DNA from: Paracoccaceae bacterium
GTDB taxonomy: Bacteria; Pseudomonadota; Alphaproteobacteria; Rhodobacterales; Rhodobacteraceae
Reading direction: 5' to 3'
DNA length: 64,000 nt
Assembly: GCA_020446815.1 (NCBI GenBank)
Contig: JAGRDY010000018.1
Location: 248,001-312,000 of the forward strand
A program made the translations under genes and the position numbers. This document shows, in pieces, positions 19,522 through 29,191 of the stretch. The notes beneath the pieces were generated by a model. It did no database searches, was not told the origin of the DNA, and saw nothing but the letters and a program-made list of their open reading frames with translations. Position 1 is the first letter of the stretch. Every line of letters starts with the position of its first letter.

Positions 19522-19856
19522 AGCACACCTTGCGGAAAGATATGCCCGGTGGCGCCAAGCGGCAGGGACTTGTCCCAGAGCACCTCATCAATGCGCAAGG
19601 CCCGGTAAAGATGCGGGAAAAGCGCCCCGCCGCGTGACTCTTCCCATTTCAGGGCCGCGCCCAGCCGATCGGCTTCGACCGCGACAAGCACCAGATCGCT
19701 TTCATCGGCGAAATGCCGGGCTGCGGTGGTGGCCAGTTGCGGTGCGGTCGAAAAATGAATGAAGCCGTCGGCCCGGTCTACAGGCGCCCCGTCAGTACAC
19801 CCGGCGGTGCGGAAGGCATCCCATTCGGGGCGGCGGAAAATCTTGAAGATCAACAT
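19518..19856 (-). CDS. DUF952-family protein
   Basis: 112 residues. The family pattern is clear: a start like [15 protein letters not shown], then [16 protein letters not shown] and [18 protein letters not shown], and a [13 protein letters not shown] segment near the end. DUF952 proteins have a fold related to glutathione-synthesis or ADP-ribosyl-type small enzymes in annotation, but no function is established. It is the leading gene of a pyrD operon in many Rhodobacteraceae, as here. Only this 3' part of a long open frame is coding. Confidence 0.9.
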   Translation of the reverse strand: MLIFKIFRRPEWDAFRTAGCTDGAPVDRADGFIHFSTAPQLATTAARHFADESDLVLVAVEADRLGAALKWEESRGGALFPHLYRALRIDEVLWDKSLPLGATGHIFPQGVL

Positions 19857-20006
19857 GCACCGGTCATGCCTTGCACAGGTGTCGCGGTCAATGGCCCAGA
19901 TCGCCACCGGCGCGGTTTCGGGCGCGGCGGGCGGTGTGGATTGGCTTTGACTCTGCTCTGCGCTGACCGCAAACTTGAACGATGACAACCCTGAGGGAGA
20001 ATTCAA

Positions 20007-21530
20007 ATGACCAAGCCTCGTTGCCGATTGCCCGCCCTTTTGGGCGGCGCCACGCTCCTTGCCGCGGCCGCAACCACGCCGGTGTTCGGCGAGACCGTCA
20101 AGCTGACCATTCTCGGGGTCGGTGATACCTACGATTTTGCCGCGGAAGACGGCCGAGGCGGTTTTGCGCGCCAGAACGCCGTGGCCCTGGCCGAGCGCGC
20201 CGCCAACCCCAACACGCTTTACGTCTTCGATGGCGACATGCTGTCGCCTTCGCTTCTGTCGGGTTTCGACAAGGGTCAGAACACCATTGACCTGACCAAT
20301 CTGGTGCCCTTCGACATAGCCGTGCCAGGCAATCACGAATTCGATTTCGGGCCAGAGAACTTTTTCGACAAGATGAAGGCGTCGAAATATCCCTGGGCGG
20401 CGATCAACATCACCAACGCCGATGGCTCGCCCATCGAAGGGCTGGGCGGAGTGATGATGAAGGAGGTGGGCGGGCTGAAGGTCGCCCTTGTTCCGGTGGC
20501 GCAGGACACCTCGCCCGAGGTTGCCTCGACCGGAGATCTGAAATTCCTGCCGACGGTCGAAACCGCCATTGCTGCGGCAAAAAAGGCGCGCGACGATGGG
20601 GCCGACATCGTTGTCGGCGTCGTGCAAACCGACATGAGCAACGACCGCGAATTGATCGCCAGCCATGAATTCGACGTGATCATGTCGGGCGACGACCATT
20701 CCTATGCGACGGCCTATGACGGTGTTACTGCCTATGTGGAAACCTCGATTGACGGCGAATTCCTGTCGCCGGTCGATCTGATCGTCGATATCGGTACCGA
20801 CAAGGACGGCAAGCGTACCATCCATTGGGTGCCGCATTTCCGTTTCATCGACACGGCCGATGTCACACCCGACCCGCAGACCCAGGCGCTGGTTGACAAG
20901 TTGCAAAATGAACTGGACGAAAGCCTGAATGTCGAGATCGGCGTTGCCGAAACCGCGATGGATTCGCGGCGCAATGTGGTAAGGGCCGAGGAATCGGCGA
21001 TCGGAAACCTCATTGCCGATGCGATGCGTGCGACCACCGGGGCCGATATCGCGATTGCCAATGGCGGCGGTATCCGGGCGGACCGGACCTATGACCCAGG
21101 CACGGTGCTGACCCGCCGCGACATCCTTTCCGAACTGCCGTTCGGCAATGTGACGGTGATGACCGAATTGCCCGGTTCGCAGATCCTTGCGGCATTGGAA
21201 AACGGTGTGAGTCAGGTCGAGAAGGGCGCCGGGCGCTTCCCGCAAGTGTCGGGCATCACTTTCGCCTTCGATGCTTCGGCTCCTGCCGGGTCGCGGGTAT
21301 CGGATGTCATGGTCGACGGCCAACCGCTCGACCTGAACAGGGTCTACAAGGTTGCGACCAACGACTACATGCTGGGCGGTGGCGACGGTTATACGGCGTT
21401 GGGTGGCGGCAAGGTGATCATCAATGCCGGAAACGGCAGTTTGATGGCCAATGACGTGATCGAATATATCGCGGCGACGGGCAAGGTCACAAACAAGGTC
21501 GAAGGCCGGATCAGGAAACTGGGCCAGTAA
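20007..21530 (+). CDS. 5'-nucleotidase-family metallophosphatase with altered metal ligands
   Basis: 507 residues with a signal peptide (cleavage near VFGET, ~30), an N-terminal metallophosphatase domain and a C-terminal substrate-binding domain (NGGGIRADRTYDPG; NDYMLGGGDGYTAL). GNHEFDFG (108-115) and FDGD (74-77) are intact. Three other dinuclear-metal ligands are not: the NDxH motif reads GDTYDF (His to Tyr42), the SHxG motif reads TDMS (His to Asp209), and GHxH reads GDDH (His to Asp229). It is probably periplasmic. Activity as a nucleotidase is doubtful, or the metal centre is different. Good SD (GAGGGAGA) 6 bases upstream. Divergent from DUF952-pyrD. Confidence 0.85.
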   Translation: MTKPRCRLPALLGGATLLAAAATTPVFGETVKLTILGVGDTYDFAAEDGRGGFARQNAVALAERAANPNTLYVFDGDMLSPSLLSGFDKGQNTIDLTNLVPFDIAVPGNHEFDFGPENFFDKMKASKYPWAAINITNADGSPIEGLGGVMMKEVGGLKVALVPVAQDTSPEVASTGDLKFLPTVETAIAAAKKARDDGADIVVGVVQTDMSNDRELIASHEFDVIMSGDDHSYATAYDGVTAYVETSIDGEFLSPVDLIVDIGTDKDGKRTIHWVPHFRFIDTADVTPDPQTQALVDKLQNELDESLNVEIGVAETAMDSRRNVVRAEESAIGNLIADAMRATTGADIAIANGGGIRADRTYDPGTVLTRRDILSELPFGNVTVMTELPGSQILAALENGVSQVEKGAGRFPQVSGITFAFDASAPAGSRVSDVMVDGQPLDLNRVYKVATNDYMLGGGDGYTALGGGKVIINAGNGSLMANDVIEYIAATGKVTNKVEGRIRKLGQ

Positions 21531-21614
21531 CCTGCGGCCAGGTCAAGACGGAAAGGCGCCGGCGCTCGCTTGCTTGCGTCTTTTCATTACAGTGCGCTGC
21601 GTTAGACTGGCCGG

Positions 21615-22280
21615 ATGTGCGGACGCTTTGCCATCACCCTGCCTGCCGAAGCCATGGTGCAGCTTTTTGACGCCTTGCCTGGCAACGACCTGCCGCAGGG
21701 CGCGCGTTACAACGTCTGCCCGACCCAGAATATCGCCGTCTGCACCAGCGAGACCGGTCAGCGGCGGCTCAGGTCGATGCGTTGGGGATTCGTGCCGCAT
21801 TGGTATGAAAAACCAACCGGCGGACCGCTGCTGATCAATGCCCGGGCCGACACCATCGCCGAAAAGCCGGCCTTCCGCGCGGCGGTTCGGGCGCGGCGCT
21901 GCCTGATACCCGCGGATGGCTTTTACGAGTGGACGCGGCAGGAAGGGCAGACGCCTATGCCTTGGTATGTCAGCCGCACCGATGGCCAGCCGCTCGTTTT
22001 CGCGGGGATTTGGCAGGATTGGCAACGCCGGGGCGAAACCCTGACCGCCTGCGCAATCGTCACCACCGATGCCGGGCCGGGGCTGCGCGCGATCCATCAC
22101 CGTGAACCGGTGACGATCGAGGTGGCCGACTGGCCGCTATGGTTGGGCGAGGCGGGGCATGGCGCCGCCGCCCTGATGCGGCCTGCCGGGCCGGGGGTTC
22201 TGCAAAGCTGGCGTGTCGCCACCCTGGTCAATTCGAACCGCGCCGAAGGGCCCGGGTTGCCTTCCCCGCTGCCTGGATGA
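21615..22280 (+). CDS. SOS response-associated peptidase (YedK/HMCES-type)
   Basis: 221 residues. The protein begins MCGRF so that Cys2 is exposed after Met removal; this cysteine forms a thiazolidine crosslink to abasic sites in single-stranded DNA. Other conserved positions are [13 protein letters not shown], the Glu in [13 protein letters not shown], and the His in AIHHREPV. It protects abasic sites from breakage. Monocistronic here, 84 bases after the nucleotidase-like gene; no LexA box is obvious upstream. Confidence 0.93.
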   Translation: MCGRFAITLPAEAMVQLFDALPGNDLPQGARYNVCPTQNIAVCTSETGQRRLRSMRWGFVPHWYEKPTGGPLLINARADTIAEKPAFRAAVRARRCLIPADGFYEWTRQEGQTPMPWYVSRTDGQPLVFAGIWQDWQRRGETLTACAIVTTDAGPGLRAIHHREPVTIEVADWPLWLGEAGHGAAALMRPAGPGVLQSWRVATLVNSNRAEGPGLPSPLPG

Positions 22281-22468
22281 GAGGCGTCCGGTCATCGTGC
22301 GCAATAACTGATATTTGTTGCAAAATGGGAAAAAATGACGCATATGGACGGCGCGACGTTATCACTATCGACCACTGTTTGCTTCAATGGCCTCAGTCTT
22401 TCGATACTGCCCTGACTGCGCCAGGCCGCTGCAATAGCGCGGGCGGCATACTTGAAGGAGACATCACG
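22281..22468 (+). promoter_or_regulatory. Long leader of the cold-shock gene
   Basis: 188 bases with an AT-rich first part and no open frame. Long 5' leaders that refold at low temperature are known for cspA-type genes. I see no conserved cold-box, so regulation by the leader is inferred from length and position only. The SD GAAGGAG is at 22454-22460. Confidence 0.35.
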
Positions 22469-22675
22469 ATGGCCACAGGCTCCGTGAAATGGTTCAATTC
22501 TACCAAAGGTTACGGTTTCATCGCCCCGGATGGCGGCACCAAGGACGTTTTCGTCCATATTTCCGCGCTGGAGCGGGCGGGTCTGCGTGAATTGAAGGAT
22601 GGCCAGAAGGTCACTTTCGATATCGAAGCAGGCCGCGACGGGCGTGAATCGGCGACCAATCTGGCACTTGCCTGA
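22469..22675 (+). CDS. Cold-shock protein (CspA family)
   Basis: 68-residue OB-fold nucleic-acid chaperone. RNP1 (KGYGFIAP) and RNP2 (VFVHISAL) are intact, and the start [17 protein letters not shown] is typical. It binds single-stranded RNA/DNA and melts secondary structure. The reading frame in the sequence extends upstream, but only the ATG at 22469 has an SD (GAAGGAG, 8 bases away) and matches family length. Followed by a good terminator, so it is monocistronic. Confidence 0.96.
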   Translation: MATGSVKWFNSTKGYGFIAPDGGTKDVFVHISALERAGLRELKDGQKVTFDIEAGRDGRESATNLALA

Positions 22676-22702
22676 TTTCGATCCCGGTCGGTCGTGACGG
22701 AC

Positions 22703-22732
22703 GGAAGGGCGGGGTGAAAGCCCCGCCTTTCC
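22703..22732 (+). terminator. Hairpin terminator after the cold-shock gene
   Basis: GGAAGGGCGGGG (22703-22714) pairs with CCCCGCCTTTCC (22721-22732) with one G-T wobble across a 6-base loop (TGAAAG). No long T-run follows on either strand. It is 27 bases after the stop codon. Confidence 0.75.
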
Positions 22733-22860
22733 GGTTGCAAGGACATGGCGAGTCGAAGACCGCCAATTGACCGCATGTATGCCGTTTCGGCAACCCTCTG
22801 AATCGCCCAAAGCCCGAACCCTCCTGCAACGCGCGCGGGCCTTTGGCGATGCCTGATAGG

Positions 22861-24609
22861 TCAATGTGGCGTCGAAACGTTTTCGGTATCCCGGGTTCTT
22901 GTGCCCGCAAAGCGTTTTGCCCAATCCTCGCGGTCCTCGTCGGTGATCTTGGCAAAGAGCAACTCGGGTGTCTTGAAGGCATGGCCGGAGGGCAGTGCGG
23001 TGAGCGCCGTGGCGACATCGCCGGGCCAGGTGCGATCCTCGGTCTTCATGCCCGCCAGCATGTTGGCGGCGGCATCGGGGATGAAAGGTTCCGACAAGAC
23101 CGCATAAAGCCGCACCAGGTTCAACGACAGCCGGGTGATGGCCGCCGCCGCCGCGGGGTCGATCTTGAACAAGGCCCAGGGGGCGGCGGATTGCAGATAT
23201 TCGTTGCCTGCGGACCAGATCGTGCGCAGTTCGTTCGCGGCCTTTCTGACTTCCATCTCCTCCATGAATGTTTCATAGGCTCGGATGCGGGCTTCCAATT
23301 CGCCGATCAGGGCGCGGCCGCGCTCGTCGAGTGCACCCCCGTCCGGCACGGCTTCGCCAAACTTCGAGCGGCAGAATTTGGTGATGCGAGAAACGAAATT
23401 GCCCAGCACATCGGCCAGATCCTTGTTGACCGAGGTCTGGAAGTTTTCCCAGGTGAATTCACTGTCCGAGCTTTCGGGCGCGTGCGACAGGAGCCACCAG
23501 CGCCAGTAATCGGCAGGCAGGATCGAGAGCGCCTGATCCATGAAGACGCCGCGCCCCTGGCTGGTGGAAAACTGGCCGCCGTCATAATTCAGATAATTGA
23601 ACGACTTGATGTAGTCGACCAGCTTCCACGGCTCGCGCGAGCCCATGATGGTGGCCGGAAAGCTCAGCGTGTGGAAGGGCACGTTGTCCTTGCCCATGAA
23701 TTGCACGTAACGCACATCCGACGCCCCCTTGTCGGTGCGCCACCAGCGCTGCCATGCGCTGTCGTCGAGCCCCTTCGCATCTGCCCATTCGGCGGTGGCG
23801 GCGATATATTCGATGGGGGCATCGAACCAGACGTAGAAAACCTTGCCTTCCATGCCGGGCCAGGGCTGATCGCCTTTTTTGACCGGCACACCCCAATGCA
23901 GGTCACGGGTGATGCCGCGATCCTGCAATCCGTCGCCGTCGTGGAGCCATTTCTTGGCGATCGAAGTGGTCAGGACCGGCCAGTCGGTCTTGGAATCGAT
24001 CCAGGCCTCGATGGCGCCGCGCAGGCTGCGCTGTTTGAGGTAAAGGTGCTTGGTTTCGCGCACTTCGAGATCGGTCGATCCGGAAATCGCCGAGCGGGCG
24101 TCGATGAGATCGGTCGGGTCGAGCTGTTTGGTGCAGTTCTCGCATTGGTCGCCCCGCGCGCGCGCATAGCCGCAATTGGGGCAGGTGCCCTCGATATAGC
24201 GATCCGGCAGGAAACGGTTGTCGGCGATCGAAAAGACCTGCTTTTCGCAGACTTCCTCGATAAGGCCGTTTTCAGCGAGCTTGCCGGCAAAATGCTGAGT
24301 GAGTGCGTGGTTGCGCCGGCTCGAAGAGCGGCCGAAATGGTCGAAGGACAGGCGAAACCCCTTGGCCAGATCGGATTGCACCTGCCACATCTCGGCACAG
24401 TACTCGGCCACCGGCTTGCCCGCCTTGGCGGCGGCCAACTCGGCGGGGGTGCCGTGTTCGTCGGTGGCGCAGATGAACATCACCTCGTGGCCGCGGTCGC
24501 GGCAATAGCGGGCGTAGAGGTCGGCGGGCAACTGGCTGCCCACCAGATTGCCCAGGTGCTTGATCCCGTTGATATAGGGAATCGCCGAAGTGATGAGGAT
24601 GCGTGCCAT
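22861..24609 (-). CDS. metG: Methionyl-tRNA synthetase
   Basis: 582-residue class I synthetase. The HIGH-like motif is in [13 protein letters not shown]; the zinc-binding knuckle has Cys pairs in [17 protein letters not shown]; the anticodon-binding helical domain follows. The KMSKS loop reads QFSTSQGRG, a known variant in alphaproteobacterial MetG1 proteins. It ends after the anticodon domain, with no C-terminal tRNA-binding extension. Single gene, convergent with nothing and terminating near the cold-shock terminator. Confidence 0.97.
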   Translation of the reverse strand: MARILITSAIPYINGIKHLGNLVGSQLPADLYARYCRDRGHEVMFICATDEHGTPAELAAAKAGKPVAEYCAEMWQVQSDLAKGFRLSFDHFGRSSSRRNHALTQHFAGKLAENGLIEEVCEKQVFSIADNRFLPDRYIEGTCPNCGYARARGDQCENCTKQLDPTDLIDARSAISGSTDLEVRETKHLYLKQRSLRGAIEAWIDSKTDWPVLTTSIAKKWLHDGDGLQDRGITRDLHWGVPVKKGDQPWPGMEGKVFYVWFDAPIEYIAATAEWADAKGLDDSAWQRWWRTDKGASDVRYVQFMGKDNVPFHTLSFPATIMGSREPWKLVDYIKSFNYLNYDGGQFSTSQGRGVFMDQALSILPADYWRWWLLSHAPESSDSEFTWENFQTSVNKDLADVLGNFVSRITKFCRSKFGEAVPDGGALDERGRALIGELEARIRAYETFMEEMEVRKAANELRTIWSAGNEYLQSAAPWALFKIDPAAAAAITRLSLNLVRLYAVLSEPFIPDAAANMLAGMKTEDRTWPGDVATALTALPSGHAFKTPELLFAKITDEDREDWAKRFAGTRTRDTENVSTPH

Positions 24610-24684
24610 GCGCCGCGCCTTTTTCCTGTCCGTCGGCGGTGATTTAACGGGTTGAGACGGCGAGGGCCAGAGCCATTGGCACGG

Positions 24685-25998
24685 TTATTGGCTCTCGCGC
24701 GACCGCCCGAAGAGCCGCCCGACCAGAAACGAGTTGCGCGGCGTGTAGATATAACGGGTTCTGGCATCGGGGGCAGGGCGGGCGCGCATCCGCAGCAGCC
24801 CGAAGACGAGCAACGCCAGATGTGCGGCTGCGATGAAGGCGAACATCGCCGCCGGGCCGAAGGCGCCGATCAGCGACGAGGCGATCAGCGGCGAGGCGAT
24901 GGCGCCGATGGCGTAAAGAAACATGAGTGCCGCGGAAAGCTCGACCCTTTCGCTGTCGTCCGCGAAGTCATGGGCATGGGCGGTCGCCACCGAATAGATC
25001 GGCATGGTGGTGGCGCCGAAGAGGGCCGCACCGAGGAAGATTCCGGCCGGGCCGAGCCCGGCAAGCTCGATCGTCAGCCCGCAAGACAGAATGGCGGCAA
25101 TGGAAAGCCCCATCAGCACATGGCGGCGGTCGAACTTGTCGGCAAGCCAGCCCAGCGGGACCTGCGCGATGGCGCCGCCCACTACATAGGCGGCCAGAAA
25201 AAGCGCGATCCTGTCGGCCGAAAGGCCGACGTGAAGGCCGTAAAGCGGCCCGACCATGCGAAAGGCGGCCCCGGTGACGCCGGCCACGACAACGCCGACC
25301 GCGGCCAGTGGCGATCTGGCCCAGGCCAGCGCCGGGCGCAGCCGGGGTGCGGCGGGCGTGTGGGGCTGTTCTCGCTTGGATACAGTTACCGGCAGCAGTG
25401 CCGCGCAGCACAGGATGGCCAGCAGATTGTAGGAAAAATACTGCGCCGGGGCGAGAATGCCGATGACGAGCTGGGCGCAAAGCGAACCGCAGACATCGAC
25501 CACCCGATAGATGCCCATGGCGCGGCCCCTGGTCTCGTTGGTCAGCTTGGCTTGCAGCCAGGCCTCGATGATCGTGTAACAGCCCGCCACACAGGCCCCC
25601 GACGCAATGCGCAAGAACGCCCAGGCGACGGGATTGACGATCATCATGTGGGCAATGAGACCGATCGTGCCCATCGCGGTAAAGGCGGCGAATGCGCGCG
25701 AATGGCCGACCGCCCCCATCAGTCGCGGCGCCCACCAGCAGCCGATGAAGAAGCCAAGGAAATGCGCCGATCCGAGTGTCCCGACCTCAGCCGTGGTAAA
25801 CCCCAGCAAGACCCCGGACAGCGCATCGAGCGGCGCCACGCCGCCGGTTCCCAGCTGCAACAGGATGACCGACAGGAAAAGGGCGGCAAAAGAGATCAGC
25901 AGGCGCATTTTCAACCGGTGGGAACTGTTTCGCGCCAGCATGGCGCGCACGGGCCGGAAAGCCCAGCGGAAATGTCGCGCGATGATTTCGTTCGGCAT
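24685..25998 (-). CDS. MFS transporter
   Basis: 437-residue 12-helix permease. The family loop motif between helices 2 and 3 is weak, but GWLADKFDRRHVLMGLS between helices 8 and 9 is clear. It looks like the YcaD/CynX-like group. Substrate unknown. The ATG at 25998 sits inside a GAGTATTT-type repeat that supplies a poor SD; internal ATG at 25908 (MRLLISF) is the alternative start. Confidence 0.85.
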   Translation of the reverse strand: MPNEIIARHFRWAFRPVRAMLARNSSHRLKMRLLISFAALFLSVILLQLGTGGVAPLDALSGVLLGFTTAEVGTLGSAHFLGFFIGCWWAPRLMGAVGHSRAFAAFTAMGTIGLIAHMMIVNPVAWAFLRIASGACVAGCYTIIEAWLQAKLTNETRGRAMGIYRVVDVCGSLCAQLVIGILAPAQYFSYNLLAILCCAALLPVTVSKREQPHTPAAPRLRPALAWARSPLAAVGVVVAGVTGAAFRMVGPLYGLHVGLSADRIALFLAAYVVGGAIAQVPLGWLADKFDRRHVLMGLSIAAILSCGLTIELAGLGPAGIFLGAALFGATTMPIYSVATAHAHDFADDSERVELSAALMFLYAIGAIASPLIASSLIGAFGPAAMFAFIAAAHLALLVFGLLRMRARPAPDARTRYIYTPRNSFLVGRLFGRSRESQ

Positions 25999-26018
25999 TC
26001 ATCTTTGAACAAATACTC
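25998..26018 (-). repeat. Third copy of the GAGTATTT...CAAAGA motif
   Basis: Minus strand reads GAGTATTTGTTCAAAGATGA, ending in the start codon region of the MFS gene. It has the same GAGTATTT and CAAAGA blocks, three bases apart here (GTT), as the copies at 11708 and 11890. The flanking base composition (CGCCGGAGG next to it) also resembles other Rhodobacteraceae copies from memory. Confidence 0.65.
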
Positions 26019-26306
26019 CCGCCGGAGGCAAACGGCACGCAGTGCCGTAAATCCCGCGTCCGCAAGGCCGCTCGATTGCCTTGCACTTTCGCGCATGGCC
26101 CGGAAGCCGCCCGCACATACCCTTCCCGCAAGGCCTGTCGGGTTCGCCCCCGACAGGCAGGGGAAACACATAAGGAAAACCACACCCGGCGAAAGCAGCC
26201 CTTAGCGATCGCGGCTTTGCCGTGGGTTCATGATCCGGGGCAGCCAGAACAACAAGGCCGATGTCCAGATGCACCGGGCCGGCGGCAGGGGCGCACAAGG
26301 CGCACC
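26019..26306. other. 288-base gap without a gene
   Basis: Lies between the MFS start and the stop of the GlxA-type gene. I see only the repeat at its left edge, a hairpin near its middle (26133-26158) and a short ACGGCAC/TGCCGT palindrome near 26033. Reading frames across it are repeat-like and rejected. Confidence 0.5.
26133..26158 (-). terminator. Ten-bp hairpin, likely terminator of the GlxA-type gene
   Basis: GCCTGTCGGG pairs perfectly with CCCGACAGGC over a 6-base loop. It is about 150 bases downstream of the GlxA-type stop codon on its transcript. No T-run is present, so termination may be Rho-assisted. Confidence 0.45.
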
Positions 26307-27311
26307 CTATGGCTTGCTGGCGGGTAGCCCCCCGCGGCCTTGCCGGCGCAGCGCCGTGGCGGTGGTGGCAAAGCGGGTGCGAAAGGCGCGGGCAAAGGCC
26401 ACCTGACTTGAAAATCCGCATCTGAGCGCGATCTCGCCAAGCGCAAGCCCGCTGTCGGTGACCATGCGGCGCGCCTCATCGAGCCGCAGGTCAAGAAAGA
26501 ACCGCCCCGGGCTGAGCCCCAGCCTGTCGGCAAATAGCATTTCCAGACGGCGCTGCGACAGGCCGACCGCGCTGGCGATCGCGGCGATGGGTGGCGGATC
26601 CTCCAGGCGTGCCTCCATCATCGCGATGGCGCGCCCCAGCGCGGGGGCGGTGCGTGCCAGCCCGGCGGCGGAAACGGCGTGCTGGGGGGCCGCCGCCGAA
26701 TGCACGGGTTCATAGAGCAGCGCGCCCGCCACCCTCAGCGCCAGTTCCGCGCCCTGGCGCGCGCGGATCAGTTCCAGCATCATGTCGAGGCTTGGCGCCG
26801 CCCCGCCGGTGGTCACGAAGCGGCCCGAGATCACATAGCGGTCGCGGCGCACATCGATGGCGGCAAAGCGGTCGGCAAAGATTTCGAGATCTTCCCAGTG
26901 AACCGTCGCCGCCTGCCCGTCGAGCAACCCCGCCAGCGCCAGGATCCAGCTGCCGCCGTCGACGCCGATCATCGCCCGCAACCGCGACGCCTGCTGCCGA
27001 AGCAGGCGGATCAGCGGTGGTGTGGCCTGTTCGGCAAGCCTGAAGCTCGCCACGATCATCAGTGCATCGGCTTCGGTGCGCACGGTCAGCGGCTCGGTGG
27101 CGATCTCGAAACCGGCGGTCAGCGGCACCGGCCCGCCTGCGGCTGAATAGTAGCGCCAGCGGTAAACCGTACGTCCGGCGCGGCGGTTGGCGGCGCGCAT
27201 CGGATCGACCGATGCGGCCAGCGCCAGCGCATTGGCATCGGCCAGCACGAGAACGGCAACGCAAAGCGGCGCGGATTCGGCGGCAAAGATCGTTTTCATT
27301 TCGCTTTTCAT
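26307..27311 (-). CDS. GlxA-family AraC-type regulator with DJ-1/PfpI-like domain
   Basis: 334 residues. The N-terminal ~170 residues have the class I glutamine amidotransferase-like fold (CVAVLVLADANALALAA...; SFRLAEQATPPLIRLL), which binds ligands here rather than acting catalytically. The C-terminal ~100 residues are two AraC helix-turn-helix units (GLSQRRLEMLFADRLGLSPGRFFLDLRLDEARRMV and GEIALRCGFSSQVAFARAFRTRF). The set is typical of ArgR/GbdR-type regulators of amine or amino-acid use; effector unknown. Start at 27311 (MKSEMKTIF) fits the domain boundary. Confidence 0.88.
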   Translation of the reverse strand: MKSEMKTIFAAESAPLCVAVLVLADANALALAASVDPMRAANRRAGRTVYRWRYYSAAGGPVPLTAGFEIATEPLTVRTEADALMIVASFRLAEQATPPLIRLLRQQASRLRAMIGVDGGSWILALAGLLDGQAATVHWEDLEIFADRFAAIDVRRDRYVISGRFVTTGGAAPSLDMMLELIRARQGAELALRVAGALLYEPVHSAAAPQHAVSAAGLARTAPALGRAIAMMEARLEDPPPIAAIASAVGLSQRRLEMLFADRLGLSPGRFFLDLRLDEARRMVTDSGLALGEIALRCGFSSQVAFARAFRTRFATTATALRRQGRGGLPASKP

Positions 27312-27441
27312 CAAGCCGCCTCGTAATTGGTGAATTCGCGCACGGCAAGAGAGGGAATTGAGCCCGGCCCATAGGGGTTGCACATCGGGTTTCAGTCAAA
27401 GAAGATATGTTGGAAATGCCGGTCATGGAGGGGTGCCAGAG

Positions 27442-27951
27442 ATGCCGCCGCGGCCATTCGCGCTAATCCTGATCCTCGCTCTGGCGGGTTGCACGGCGCT
27501 GCCGATGGGCCGGGGGCACCGCGATGGGGGTCGGCAGATTTCGTCGGCCGCAAACTTCGACCCGGCCCGCTTTGGCGATGTCTGGTTCATCGTTGCGGCC
27601 TACGGCGCCGAAGCGGAATGCGGCCCCTTGGGTGAAACCTGGAAACCGACGGGGCCAGGCGCGTTTCGCGTCACCGGCACCCGCTGCGGACCCAATGGCG
27701 CGCGTGCGTTTCTCGCCGAAACCCGGGTCACCGGCCCTGGCCGCATGATCCGTCAGGGGGCGGGTGTGCAGGAAGATCTGTGGGTGCTTTGGGTCGATGC
27801 CGATTATCGGGCGGCGGTCATTGGCACCCCTTCGGGGGCGTTTGCGCGGGTATTGTCGCGACGGCCGGTCCTGCGTGATGATTTGATGAATGTCGCGCGG
27901 CAAGTCCTTGAATTCAATGGCTATGACCCAGCAAACCTGTCGCGTCTTTAA
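27442..27951 (+). CDS. Lipocalin-family lipoprotein (Blc-like)
   Basis: 169 residues. The signal peptide ends in a lipobox LAGC (MPPRPFALILILALAGCTALP), so it should be a membrane-anchored lipoprotein. GDVWFIVAAYGA resembles the lipocalin GxW start, and DADYRAAVIGTPSG is like the Blc C-terminal strand. E. coli Blc stores fatty acids or lysophospholipids in the outer membrane; a similar ligand is plausible. Divergent from the GlxA-type gene. Confidence 0.7.
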   Translation: MPPRPFALILILALAGCTALPMGRGHRDGGRQISSAANFDPARFGDVWFIVAAYGAEAECGPLGETWKPTGPGAFRVTGTRCGPNGARAFLAETRVTGPGRMIRQGAGVQEDLWVLWVDADYRAAVIGTPSGAFARVLSRRPVLRDDLMNVARQVLEFNGYDPANLSRL

Positions 27952-28014
27952 TGCTTGCCGCATGGCTGTTACGCCCTTTGTCGGCGGCATTCGGCCCGGC
28001 TTTGCCAGACCTTT

Positions 28015-28875
28015 TCAGACGATTTCGCGGCTCAGCAGGTCAAGCAGGGCCGGAAAATCCCGCGCCCCCATTTCTGCTTCGCGCACCAGCCAGTCGAAAT
28101 GCGCCGAAAAGCCGGTAACGCGGGCGGTATCGCGAAAGGCAATGTAATGGCGGCCCAGGTAGATCACCGCCAGCAGCGGGCCAAAAACCGTCACCGGGGC
28201 GGAAAACACCCGCCGCGCATCAAAGACATAGATGCGCAAAACCGGGTAGAGCTGCGCATAAAGATCGCGCAACTGGGCGATCTGATCGCGGCGGATATCG
28301 ACGGGCAGACCGCGGTAATAGCCTTCGGCGCGGGCGAAGGCCTCGAGCTCATGCCGGGGCAGGGCGATTTCATAATCCGACCGCGCATTGCGCATCCAGC
28401 CCAGCCGGTCTTCGCTGGCGCCGATGGCCTGATCGGAGCTGCGCCCTAGCTGAGGCTCATATTCCCAACGCAGCATGGCGCGGGTCTTGAGCATGTCGGG
28501 CAGTGTCGCGGGCACATGGCGCACCTTGAATCCGGCCGCTTCCTGATGCCAGGCAAAGATCGTCTCGTCGATCAGGGCGCGCGGCGCTTCGGTCATGGTC
28601 AGCGAGGTCGCAAGCAGATCGGCCAGCTGCTCGGGCCGTTCGGACAACCCCAGGAGCCAGTCCGCCGATACCCCCAGCGACGCGGCACATTCGGCCACCA
28701 CCTGGGCATTCGGCAGTCTCGCGCCATCGCCCGTCAGAAGTTGGGAAATCGTCGACCGGTCCACGCCGACCGAGCGGGCCAGACCACTCTGGGTGAAGGC
28801 CTGTTCTGCCATTGCCTGGCCCAGACGGTCACGAAACATGCCGGCACGGTCGCGTTTGTCGATAAAATGACTCAT
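28015..28875 (-). CDS. XRE-family regulator
   Basis: 286 residues. N-terminal helix-turn-helix (FTQSGLARSVGVDRSTISQLLTG) and a long C-terminal domain (~75-286) I do not recognise; it is not a standard sugar or metal sensor. A related organisation occurs in Rhodobacteraceae regulators, but no target is known. Translation starts at the ATG at 28875; the longer frame reads through the divergent DUF2061 gene. It diverges from DUF2061-desaturase and could regulate them. Confidence 0.78.
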   Translation of the reverse strand: MSHFIDKRDRAGMFRDRLGQAMAEQAFTQSGLARSVGVDRSTISQLLTGDGARLPNAQVVAECAASLGVSADWLLGLSERPEQLADLLATSLTMTEAPRALIDETIFAWHQEAAGFKVRHVPATLPDMLKTRAMLRWEYEPQLGRSSDQAIGASEDRLGWMRNARSDYEIALPRHELEAFARAEGYYRGLPVDIRRDQIAQLRDLYAQLYPVLRIYVFDARRVFSAPVTVFGPLLAVIYLGRHYIAFRDTARVTGFSAHFDWLVREAEMGARDFPALLDLLSREIV

Positions 28876-28975
28876 ACGGTGATAAATAACATAGTTGCAT
28901 ATAAATGTTAACCATTCCCGGAATGGGCAAAACCCGCGACGCTTGCTAGCACCCGGAGCAAAGGAAGGCGGTATC

Positions 28976-29191
28976 ATGGACACGGGCAAGCGTACGATTC
29001 TGAAAGCGATTTTGTGGAATGCCCTGGGCTTGGCCACGATGCTTCTGGTGGGGTTCATCATGACCGGGTCGCTGGCGCTGGGCGGCATGATGGCGGTGAT
29101 AAACACCGGCACCGGGCTGATCTGTTACATATTTTACGAACGGGTGTGGGCCCGGATCACCTGGGGTCGGTCGGGGGGCGGAAATGTCTGA
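28976..29191 (+). CDS. DUF2061 membrane protein
   Basis: 71 residues with two transmembrane helices separated by a short turn (LGLATMLLVGFIMTGSLALGGMMAVINTG) and the family ending FYERVWARITWG. Function unknown. The SD GGAAGG precedes the ATG. It overlaps the desaturase by 8 bases, so the two are coupled. Confidence 0.85.
   Translation: MDTGKRTILKAILWNALGLATMLLVGFIMTGSLALGGMMAVINTGTGLICYIFYERVWARITWGRSGGGNV

Noticed and set aside
19857-21323. N-terminal ~490 codons of the open frame containing DUF952
   Set aside because: Antisense to the nucleotidase-like gene; only the last 112 codons match a family.
22139-22468. Long N-terminal extension of the cold-shock gene frame
   Set aside because: It overlaps the HMCES gene; the short protein alone has SD and family length.
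25999-26421. 140-codon minus-strand frame upstream of the MFS gene
   Set aside because: It reads through the repeat and hairpin and through the end of the GlxA-type gene in another frame; composition is not protein-like.
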